Source of the DNA: JBQTII01 sp052387905
GTDB taxonomy: Bacteria > Actinomycetota > Actinomycetes > Sporichthyales > Sporichthyaceae
NCBI GenBank assembly: GCA_052387905.1
Contig: JBQTIR010000030.1
Location: forward strand, 1 to 64,000
Direction of reading: 5' to 3'
DNA length: 64,000 nt
The notes below the pieces were generated by a model. It was given only the letters and a program-made list of their open reading frames with translations, had not been told where the DNA came from and made no database searches. Positions 8,261-17,300 of this stretch are shown piece after piece (within the stretch, counting starts at the first letter, position 1; every line of letters starts with the position of its first letter). Position numbers and translations under genes: made by a program.

Positions 8261-9856
8261 ATGTCCGTCTCGGTCGCATCCGAGCGGCGGGCGCGCGAGA
8301 GCGCGGCCGTCCCCCGCTACTCCGGCTGGCAACGCGAGCGTCTCGGTTTCCTGTTCGGTCTGTCCGGGCCGCAGTTCGCACTGGCCTCCCTCGCGTTGCT
8401 GTGCGCGGCCGCGCCGATCTCCACCCGCTCGCTCGCGGTCCTGGTCATCGCGTGGCCCGCCGCCGCCCTGTTCGCAGCGCTGATCTGGATCCGGGTGCTC
8501 GGCGAGACCTCGACTGAATGGTTGGTGATCGCGGTGAGCTTCACCCTCAACAAGGCCGCCAAGCGCAACGTGTTCCTCTCCGGCGCGTTCGCCCCGCGCG
8601 GGGTCACGGACCCGGCCGAGCCCGCGCCGATGGACCTGCCTGGGCCGCTCGCGGCCCTACGGTTCCTCGACGCCGAGACCGGTGGTCTGCTGGCCGGTAC
8701 CGACGGCGCCTGTCCGCGGATCGCGGTCGTGCATCACCCGCTCGACCAGACCTACACGGCGGTCGCCGCGATCCGCTACCCGGGCATCGCCCTGTCCGAC
8801 ACCGACCGCCGCGAATCGCGCGTTGGCGGATGGGGTGGCCTGCTCGCCCAACTGTGCTCCGAGGCGAGCCCGTTCACGCGCATCGCCGTCGTGCAGCGCA
8901 CCGTCCCCGACGACGGGACCGCGCTACGCCGCTGGCACACCGACTCCATACGCCCCGACGCACCAGCCGTCGCTCTGGAAGCCGTCGAAACGCTGATAAC
9001 CCAGTCGGTGGTGAGTAGCGCGGCCCACGAGGCGTGGATCGTGCTGAGCCTGGATGCCACCCGCGCCCGCGCCCAGATCCGCGGAGCCGGCGGCGGCGAC
9101 GTCGGAGCGCTCGCCGTCCTGGTCCGTCAGTTGTCCGCCGTCTCCTCCGCGATCGGCGGCGCGCACCTGGAGATCACCCGGTGGCTGGCCGTCCGGGAGC
9201 TAGCCGAGGTCGTGCGCACCGCGTTCGACCCGACCTCGACAGGGCCGCTGTCCACCCGTCGCAGCGTCCGTCGACCGACGGATCACCCCGAGGCATTGGC
9301 GCCCGGTGTCGACCTACGGCTGGCCGGTCCCGCGGCGGCGGAAGCCCGCTGGGGAAGCTACCGGCACGACAGCGGCCTCTCGGTGACCTACCACGTGCAG
9401 GAGTGGCCGCGGGTCGGTGTCCCGGCCTGGTTCCTGCGTCCGGTCCTCACCGCGCAGCACTGCGCCCGGCGCAGCTTCGCCCTGCACGTCGAGCCCGTCG
9501 CGCCGCGTGCGGCGGAGAAGGCTGTGATGCGCGCGCGAACCAAACGCACCGTCGCCGTTGGCCTGCGCCGCAAGAGCGGGCAGCTCGTCCCGGAACACGA
9601 ACGCCAGGCCCTGCTCGAAGCCGAGGATCAGGACCGCCAACGCGCCGAAGGCCACGGGCTCGTCCGGTTCGTCGCCTACCTGACAGTCACGGTCACTGAC
9701 CCTGCGCTGCTCGACCTCGCCTGTTCGGAGCTGGAGACCGACGCGGCCCAATGCGGCCTGGAAGTGCGACGGCTCTGGGGCGCTCAGGACGTCGGGTTCT
9801 TCGCCGCCGCCATGCCGCTCGGCCTCGGCCTGCCGAAGACGCGAGGCGCACTGTGA
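8261..9856 (+). CDS. SCO6880-family type IV secretion protein
   Basis: A 531-residue protein with two hydrophobic helices near the N-terminus (about residues 35-80) and a long soluble domain, as in SCO6880-family proteins of actinobacterial elements, which are thought to combine a VirB3/PrgI-like anchor with a VirB4-like N-terminal part. ATG 8261 is preferred over GTG 8255 because a CGGAG motif sits 8 bp before it. It overlaps the VirB4-like gene by 4 bp (GTGA). Confidence 0.7.
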   Translation: MSVSVASERRARESAAVPRYSGWQRERLGFLFGLSGPQFALASLALLCAAAPISTRSLAVLVIAWPAAALFAALIWIRVLGETSTEWLVIAVSFTLNKAAKRNVFLSGAFAPRGVTDPAEPAPMDLPGPLAALRFLDAETGGLLAGTDGACPRIAVVHHPLDQTYTAVAAIRYPGIALSDTDRRESRVGGWGGLLAQLCSEASPFTRIAVVQRTVPDDGTALRRWHTDSIRPDAPAVALEAVETLITQSVVSSAAHEAWIVLSLDATRARAQIRGAGGGDVGALAVLVRQLSAVSSAIGGAHLEITRWLAVRELAEVVRTAFDPTSTGPLSTRRSVRRPTDHPEALAPGVDLRLAGPAAAEARWGSYRHDSGLSVTYHVQEWPRVGVPAWFLRPVLTAQHCARRSFALHVEPVAPRAAEKAVMRARTKRTVAVGLRRKSGQLVPEHERQALLEAEDQDRQRAEGHGLVRFVAYLTVTVTDPALLDLACSELETDAAQCGLEVRRLWGAQDVGFFAAAMPLGLGLPKTRGAL

Positions 9857-11373
9857 GCCCGGCTCGGCCGCGCGGCTCAGCCCGATCGGGTACGCGCCGA
9901 GCGGACGCGGGCGTCGCGGGCATCGCGCTCGGAGACCTGGTCCCTCTCCCACGGCGGCCGGAGGCACCTCGGGAACGGGCGACGGAGGAACCACCTCGGG
10001 TGCGGACCGCCCCGCGCAAAGGCTGGCGCGAACCCGGCGCCGGGAGGGCTGCGGTGCTGCTCCGACCTGACCCACACCGGGCAACCACCGCGCAGGCCGA
10101 AGGTATCTTCCCGTTCCTCGCCGGGGCCGGTGTCCCACCCGTGGGGCCGGTGATGGGCTGGGACGTCCTGACCCGCGCGACGTTCACCTGCCACCCGGTC
10201 GAGTGGCTGCTGCGCGACCTGGTCACCAATCCCAACATGATCTTCACCGGCGTCCCCGGCTCAGGGAAGTCCGCGACCATGAAGGCCCTCGCGCTGCGGC
10301 TCATGGCCTTCGGCGTGAAGGTGCTCGTCGCGGGTGACATCAAGAACGAGTACGCGCCCACGGCGCGAGCCCTCGGCGTCGAGCCCGTCGAACTCGGCGT
10401 GGGGCTGCCGACACGGCTCAACCCTCTCGACGCCGGTCCTCTCGGCGCCAACCTACCCGCCGACTTCGGTGCGGCCCGCGAAAGCCTCGACGAGATTCAC
10501 CGACGCCGGGTCACCTTGCTCGACACCCTGCTCACGATGCAGGTCGGCCGGGCCCTACTCCCGATCGAGAAGGCAGCGCTGTCCTACGCGATCCGCCGCT
10601 GCACGGGGGAATGCGACGCCGCGTCCCGGCTGGCTGACCCGACGATCCCGCAGGTGTGGCAGGTCCTCGCCCACCCCGACGCCGACCTCGCCCGCGACCT
10701 CGGCCTCCCGCACGGCGACGTCGAACTGGCCAAGGACAAGCTCGAACACCTCCGCCACGGCCTCGGCAACATGGTCGAAGGTTCTCTCGGTGGCATCTTC
10801 GACGCACCCTCCACCGTCAGCCTCGACTTCGACGCCCCGATCCAAAGCGTCGACCTCTCCCGCATCGACGGCCGCGGCGACGAAACCGTCGCGATGGTCA
10901 TGGCCTGCGTCTCGTCCTGGTCCCAGGCCGCGATCGACCAGCCTGGGGGAGTGCGCGCCGTTGTCCGCGACGAGGTGTGGCGGTCGATGCGGATCCCCGC
11001 GATGATCCGCAAGATCGACTCCGACCTGCGGCTCTCCCGAAGCCAGGGCACGATCCAGATGCTCTCTACCCACCGCCTCTCGGACTTCGAGCAGGTCGGC
11101 GCTGCCGGAAGCGAGGAGGTCTCGATCGCCCGGAATCTGATCGCCTCCTGCGATACCCGCGTCCAGCTCGCCCAGGACACCGGCCCGCTTGCGATGACCC
11201 GCGAGGCGATCGGCCTCACCGACGCCGAGTGCGAGCACATCGCGTCCTGGAGCGCCGAGCACAAGGGCTACGCCCTCTGGAAGATCGGCCGAGCCACCTC
11301 GCACATCGTGCGTACGGCGCTGACCACTCGGGAGCGGGAGCTGTTCCACACCAACGAGCGGATGGTTGTCTAA
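9853..11373 (+). CDS. VirB4-like conjugation ATPase
   Basis: A 506-residue ATPase. Walker A is at about residues 133-141 (GVPGSGKSA), and a Walker B-type segment near residue 370 (VVRDEVWRSM) is followed by a helix with the STHRLSDF element usual in VirB4/TraC/HerA-like ATPases. It lacks the N-terminal VirB4 domain, which the adjacent SCO6880-like protein may supply. It energises substrate or pilin movement at the inner face of the membrane. Last T4SS gene; about 100 bp separate it from the defence-type operon. Confidence 0.8.
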   Translation: MSPARPRGSARSGTRRADAGVAGIALGDLVPLPRRPEAPRERATEEPPRVRTAPRKGWREPGAGRAAVLLRPDPHRATTAQAEGIFPFLAGAGVPPVGPVMGWDVLTRATFTCHPVEWLLRDLVTNPNMIFTGVPGSGKSATMKALALRLMAFGVKVLVAGDIKNEYAPTARALGVEPVELGVGLPTRLNPLDAGPLGANLPADFGAARESLDEIHRRRVTLLDTLLTMQVGRALLPIEKAALSYAIRRCTGECDAASRLADPTIPQVWQVLAHPDADLARDLGLPHGDVELAKDKLEHLRHGLGNMVEGSLGGIFDAPSTVSLDFDAPIQSVDLSRIDGRGDETVAMVMACVSSWSQAAIDQPGGVRAVVRDEVWRSMRIPAMIRKIDSDLRLSRSQGTIQMLSTHRLSDFEQVGAAGSEEVSIARNLIASCDTRVQLAQDTGPLAMTREAIGLTDAECEHIASWSAEHKGYALWKIGRATSHIVRTALTTRERELFHTNERMVV

Positions 11374-11475
11374 AGCCATGGTGGCGGGCTCCGGGGAGCG
11401 CACCGCGCCATCCCACCGAGGATACGGGCCGCGATAACGTCGCCGGACCGGATGCGCGGCGACGATGGGGGTGCG

Positions 11476-14361
11476 ATGGAAGGGCTCGCCATTGCTCCAG
11501 GGTCGGTGGTGGTCGTCCGCGACGAGGAGTGGATGGTCACCGCCGCGGAGCAACGCGTGGCCGGCTGGCGGGTTGACGTCGTGGGTCTGTCGGAGCTTGT
11601 CCAGGACACCTACGCCACGTTCCTGGAACCGCTAGACCGGATCGAGCTACGCGATCCGCGGGCAGCGGTCTTAGTTCCCGACGATTCGCCTCGCCACCTC
11701 CGGACCCGCCTGTGGCTGGAGGCCACCCTCCGCCGCACGCCCGTCCCATACGGCGAGACCGCGTTGACGGTCGCGGACGGCATGCTGGCCGACTCGTTGC
11801 AGTACCAGCGACGGGCCGTCGCCCACGCGCTGTCCGCGGCGAACCTTCGCCCGCGTGTCCTCATCGCCGACGCCGTGGGTTTGGGCAAGACGCTGGAGAT
11901 CGGCATGATCCTCGCCGAGCTCGCCCGCCGGGGCCGTGCGGACCGCATCCTCGTCGTCACCCCGCGGCACGTGTTGGAGCAGATGCAGCACGAGCTGTGG
12001 TGCCGGTTTGCTATCCCGCTGGTCCGCCTGGACTCCGACGGTCTGGCCAGGGTCCGCCAGCAGCTGCCGGCCAGTCGCAATCCCTTCACCTTCTACCGGC
12101 GGATCATCGTCTCGATCGACACGCTTAAGTCCCCGCGGTACCGCTCCTACCTGCAGGCCCACCGGTGGGACGCTGTGGTCATCGACGAGTCGCACAACAT
12201 CACCAACGTCGCGACGTTGAACAACGAGCTCGCACGCACGCTCGCGCCGAACACTGAGGCCCTTATCCTCGCCTCGGCCACCCCGCACAACGGCACCAAG
12301 GAATCGTTCGGCGAACTCATCCGGCTGCTGGACCCCACCGCCGTCGGGCCGGATGGCGACTACGACCTCACCGAGGTCAAGCGGCTCTATGTGCGCCGGC
12401 ACCGCCACTCCGACGAAGTCGCCGCGGAGGTAGGAGCGGGCTGGGCCAAGCGGCCCGAGCCCAAGGTGATCTCGATTACCGCCGGACCACGCGAGGACGC
12501 GATCGCCGCCGAACTGTCCCAGGTGTGGCTCTACCCCGACGGCGAGTCGCCGGTCTCCGGGCCTGGGCGTCGGTTGTTCCCCTGGACCTTGGCCAAGGCG
12601 TTCCTATCGTCACCCCCGGCGTTGCAGGAGACAGTGCGTGCACGTCGGAAGTCGATCGGCACCCCACGCCCGGACCAACAGCGTGAGGCGGCGGCGTTGG
12701 AGCGCCTGGCCACGCTGGCCGATGCCGCTCTCGACGCCCCGAGCGCCAAGCTCGACGCGCTCGTCGAGCACCTCCGCGCCATCGGCGTCGGCCCGCGCTC
12801 CGACGTCCGCGCTGTGTTGTTCGCCGAACGCATCGCGACCCTGGATTGGCTGCGTGATCGGCTGCCCGGCCTGCTGAACATGGCAGCCGAGCAATTTGCG
12901 GTGCTGCACGGAACTCTGCCCGACAAGACGCAGATGCAGATCGTGGACGAGTTCAAAACCGCCGCCACCCCGATCCGAGTCCTGATCACCGGAGACGTGG
13001 CGTCGGAAGGCGTGAACCTGCACTCCCAGTGTCACAACCTCGTCCACGTCGACATTCCGTGGTCGCTGATCCGGATCGAACAACGCAACGGCCGCATCGA
13101 CCGCTACGGCCAGAAACACCCCCCGCTCATCGCGGCCCTGGCGCTCATTCCCTCCGACGAACGCTTCCGCGGTGACGTGCGCGTGCTCTCGCGCTTGCTC
13201 GCCAAGGAACACCTGGCCCACACCACGTTGGGCGATGCCGCCTCGTTGATGGGACGGCACTCGGTCAAGCTGGAAGAGGACGAGCTCTACGACGTTCTGA
13301 TCCGCCGCCGTGATCTCGACGAGGTCGTGCCGGACGCCACCGCGCTACCCATCCAAGCTGCGGACGGCCTTGGCGGGTTTGGGGCGTTCTTCGCCGCCGC
13401 TGCCCCGGAACTCCCGCCGTCGCCGCCGAGCGCACCCCGGCTGAGTGTTTTCGCCTCCGACGCGGCATACCTGGCCGACGCCCTCACGCATTGCTACGAC
13501 GATCCGACCCGCGCCCTGATCGAACGCGGCGAAGGCGTCGAACGCAGCGGGGTCGGCTGGCGCACCTACCCCGACCGAGGGCTCGTCGAGCTGGCGCCGC
13601 CTCGCGATCTACGCGCCAGGCTGGACGCCCTGCCCCAGTCCTACGTGAGTGAGCGGCGGATCAAGGAGCGCCTGGTCCTCGCAGTCTCCGAGCCAGTCGC
13701 GGCCGACGAGCTCCGCAAAGCCCGCGAGGCCAACGCAGGCGGGTCGACCTGGCCCGAGGCGCACTTCCTCGGCCCGCTGCACCCAGTCCTGGACTGGATC
13801 TCGGACAAGGTCCTGGCCGCGTCGCGCCGCAACGAGATCCCCGCGGTAGCGAGCACCCTTACCGCGCCCCGGGTGATCGTGCTGGGCACGCTGATGAACC
13901 GCCGAGGCCAGGTCGTCACCCGCCAATTCGTCGCCGTGGATTTCCCGACCGGTTCACCTGCGCACCCGCTGACCGACGTCCACGACGACCTTGGATTTCT
14001 GGCCGGTACCGGGCTCCTGGACGGAGCAGCCAACTCCGGCCCGATCACAGTGACCTCGCAGTGGCAGGCCTTGATACCCGCAGCCGTGGACGCCGCCCAC
14101 CGCGCCCTCGACCTGGCCGAGCAGGGTCAGCGCGCGGCCCTCGACGCCCGGATCGCAGCGTGGACCGGCCGGGTCGACGACTGGCGTGCCCGGGCCGAGC
14201 AGTTGGAGGTCATCGGGACCGCCCGGGCGCGGGTGGAACGGATGGGTCGCGGGGTGAGCGCGGAAGCCGAGATCGCCGAGAGCCTGCGCGCCCGCCAACG
14301 TCTCGTCCGTCCGCTGCTGCTGGTCGTCCCAACTCCCACCGCTGCCGAAGGTGGCCGCTGA
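11476..14361 (+). CDS. DrmD-like SNF2-family helicase
   Basis: A 961-residue SF2/SNF2 protein. Walker A (GLGKTLE) is near residue 134, the DEAH-box variant IDESHN near 236, SATPHN near 266, and motif VI (EQRNGRIDRYGQ) near 535, followed by a long C-terminal region. The layout matches RapA-like helicases, including DrmD, which pairs with the adenine methylase DrmMI in class 1 DISARM. Such enzymes translocate on double-stranded DNA. ATG 11476 has a GGGGG motif just upstream; the ATG at 11452 is an alternative. The stop overlaps the methylase start (TGATG). Confidence 0.85.
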   Translation: MEGLAIAPGSVVVVRDEEWMVTAAEQRVAGWRVDVVGLSELVQDTYATFLEPLDRIELRDPRAAVLVPDDSPRHLRTRLWLEATLRRTPVPYGETALTVADGMLADSLQYQRRAVAHALSAANLRPRVLIADAVGLGKTLEIGMILAELARRGRADRILVVTPRHVLEQMQHELWCRFAIPLVRLDSDGLARVRQQLPASRNPFTFYRRIIVSIDTLKSPRYRSYLQAHRWDAVVIDESHNITNVATLNNELARTLAPNTEALILASATPHNGTKESFGELIRLLDPTAVGPDGDYDLTEVKRLYVRRHRHSDEVAAEVGAGWAKRPEPKVISITAGPREDAIAAELSQVWLYPDGESPVSGPGRRLFPWTLAKAFLSSPPALQETVRARRKSIGTPRPDQQREAAALERLATLADAALDAPSAKLDALVEHLRAIGVGPRSDVRAVLFAERIATLDWLRDRLPGLLNMAAEQFAVLHGTLPDKTQMQIVDEFKTAATPIRVLITGDVASEGVNLHSQCHNLVHVDIPWSLIRIEQRNGRIDRYGQKHPPLIAALALIPSDERFRGDVRVLSRLLAKEHLAHTTLGDAASLMGRHSVKLEEDELYDVLIRRRDLDEVVPDATALPIQAADGLGGFGAFFAAAAPELPPSPPSAPRLSVFASDAAYLADALTHCYDDPTRALIERGEGVERSGVGWRTYPDRGLVELAPPRDLRARLDALPQSYVSERRIKERLVLAVSEPVAADELRKAREANAGGSTWPEAHFLGPLHPVLDWISDKVLAASRRNEIPAVASTLTAPRVIVLGTLMNRRGQVVTRQFVAVDFPTGSPAHPLTDVHDDLGFLAGTGLLDGAANSGPITVTSQWQALIPAAVDAAHRALDLAEQGQRAALDARIAAWTGRVDDWRARAEQLEVIGTARARVERMGRGVSAEAEIAESLRARQRLVRPLLLVVPTPTAAEGGR

Positions 14362-17300
14362 TGCCGATGTTCGATTCGATCGTCGTCGGGGAGGAGTGGA
14401 TCTCCGAACACTTCCTCACTGCTGATGCCACCAGCGGCACATTCGCCGCCGAGGTCCGGTCGCTGCGAGGCGGGTGGGACGAACAAGAGACAGCCGGCCA
14501 TTCCACGTCTCGTTCCGGGCTGCGCGAGCACGCCACCGCGATCGCACGCGCTCTTGCGACCCTCGGCGAGGCCGACGAGCCGGACCCGGTAGCGACCCGG
14601 GACCTGCACGCCCTCGTGCTGCGGGCTCTGCGGCTGGACCGTGACCCGGTCACGTGGGCCGCGCACCGCTCCGGCGCTGAGGTGGAGATCCCCAACAGCG
14701 TCGTACACCCTTCGGCGACCGGTCCGGCGCTGCTGGTGCTGCAGGCCTATCCGGCGGTGACGGTCGAGGACGTCCTCGACACCGACCCCGCCGGCGCGGG
14801 CCGCCTGCTCGATCCGGCGCTGATCGACGGCAAGCCCTCCGCCATCACGGCACGGGTCGTTTCCACGCTGTTCCTCACCGACAACCCGCCGCCGTTCGTG
14901 CTGGTGCTCGCCGGTCGGTGGGCGTTGCTTGCCGAGCGGGTCCGTTGGCCGGAGGGTCGCTGGCTGGCGATCGACCTGGGGCTGGTCGCTGAACGGCGAC
15001 AGGTCAGGGCGGGCGGCGAACTGGACACGGTGGCCGCGCTACTCGGGCCGGACCTGCTGCTGCCCGACGCCGAAGGTGCCGCCCGGTGGCATCGGGTGCT
15101 CGCCGCTTCGATCCAGCACACCGTGGGTGTGTCCAAGGACCTGCGTGAAGGCATCCGGTTGTCGGTGGAGATCATCGCCAACGAGGTCGTCACCCGCCGC
15201 CGTGCCGCCGCCCTGCCGATCGCTGCGAGCGACGGCGCCCCGCCCGAGCTGGCCCGCGATCTCACCCGCCAGTCGCTGCGGTTCCTGTACCGGATCCTGT
15301 TCCTGCTCTACGCCGAGGCCTCGCCCGAGCTAGACGTGTTGCCGGTCAAGGCTCCGGAGTACGCCGCGGGCTACGGGATGGACCGGCTGCGCGACCTGAC
15401 GCCTGTCGTCCTCGTGTCCGAGCGGTCCCGCAGGGGCACCCACTTCTACGACTCCCTGCACACCTTGTTCCGGTTGATCGACGTTGGCCACACTGACGTT
15501 GACGACGAGGGCCTGCACTTCAATCCGCTGCGCGCCGACCTGTTCGCTTCTGCCGCCACCGCTCTGATCGACGAGGTCGGCCTGGGCAACGAAGCGGTGC
15601 AGACCGTGTTGAGGATGCTGTTGCAAACAAAGGAGAAGCGTGGCAGCGACGCCGGGTACATCTCCTACAGCCAGCTCGGAATTAATCAGCTCGGCGCCGT
15701 GTACGAGGGCCTTATGTCCTACAGCGGGTTCATCGCCGAGGAGAGCCTCGTCGAGGTGGCGAAGAACGACGAGCCCGAGAAAGGCACATGGATTGTGCCC
15801 ACCGCTCGGGCCTCCGAGTTCGCCGACTACGTCGTCAAGGAACCGGACCCGGTCACCGGCCAGCCCAAGCCGGTCATTCACGACGTTGGGACGTTCGTAT
15901 ACCGCCTCGCGGGAAGGGAACGCCAACAGTCGGCCTCGTACTACACCCCCGAATCGTTGACTCGCTCGGTGGTCAAGCACTCCCTGGCCGAACTGCTAGA
16001 CCAGGACGGGCGGACCGCCACGGCCGCTGAGATCCTCGAACTGACGGTGTGTGAGCCAGCGCTGGGTTCGGGGGCGTTCGCCATCGAGGCAGTGCGCCAA
16101 CTGGCCGACGTGTACCTGACCCGCCGCGAACGCGAACTCGGCACCGCGATACCCCCGGAGGATCGCCCGCGGGAACTCCAGAAGGTCAAGGCACACATCG
16201 CGCTGCACCAGGTATACGGGGTGGACCTCAACGCCACCGCCGTCGAACTGGCTGAGGTGTCGCTGTGGCTCGACACGATGCACGCAGGATTGAAGGCCCC
16301 CTGGTTCGGCCTGCACCTACGTCGCGGGAACTCCCTCATCGGAGCCCGCCGCGCCGTCTACGCACCGGCAGCGCTGGACAAGAAGTCTTGGCTGGCGACC
16401 GCCCCCGATGACGTCCCGTTATCAAGCTCATGCGGTGTCGGCCCCGGCATTCATCACTTCCTGCTCCCAGCTTCAGGATGGGGCGCCGCAGCGGACTCGG
16501 CCGAGGCTCGCACCTACGCCCCCGAGCCACGTGAACGCCTGCGGGCCTGGCGCTCGACAATCCTCAAGTCACCGAACACAGGGCACCGGAGCCGCCTCGC
16601 CGCGCTCGCCCGCCGTATCGAGACCCTGTGGGATTTTGCGCGCCGCCGCCTGGAAATCGCCGAGTCCCAGATCCGCCGCGACGTCGGCGTCTGGGGCCGC
16701 GAGCCATCGCGTTCCTCCGGCCTGGTCGTAACGCGTGAGGAAATCGAAGCGTTCCTCACTGACGAGCACGGCGCCTACCGCCGCCTGCGCAGGGTCATGG
16801 ACGCCTGGTGCGCCCTCTGGTACTGGCCTTTGACGCAGTCTCATGTCGAGCCGCCGACCTGGGAGAGCTGGCTCGCCGGGCTAGAGGCGATCTTAGGGAT
16901 TCAGCCAAAGGAGACCTCAGCCGATCGCGCGGGTCAGGCCAACCTCGTTGATGCCTACGACTGGGCTGCTCTCGGCGACGCCGAGTCCTTCGATCTATCC
17001 GTCTCCGGGGCGCTCGACCTGTGCGTGGCGGTTGAGGCGCACCCGTGGCTTGCATTTGCTGCCAACATTGCCGACCGCGAGGGTTTCTTCCACTGGGAAC
17101 TTGACTTCGCGCCGGTGTTTGCGAGTGGTGGCTTCAACCTACAGGTAGGGAATCCGCCATGGGTACGTGTTCAATGGGACGAAGTTGTGTCGCTCGGCGA
17201 GCTAGATCCTTATTTCGCTATCGCTGGTCCGGACGAGGAATTGTCATCCAGGCGCGAAAAACTCCTTAGCGAATCCACCAGCGCAGATAGAATCGCTGCT

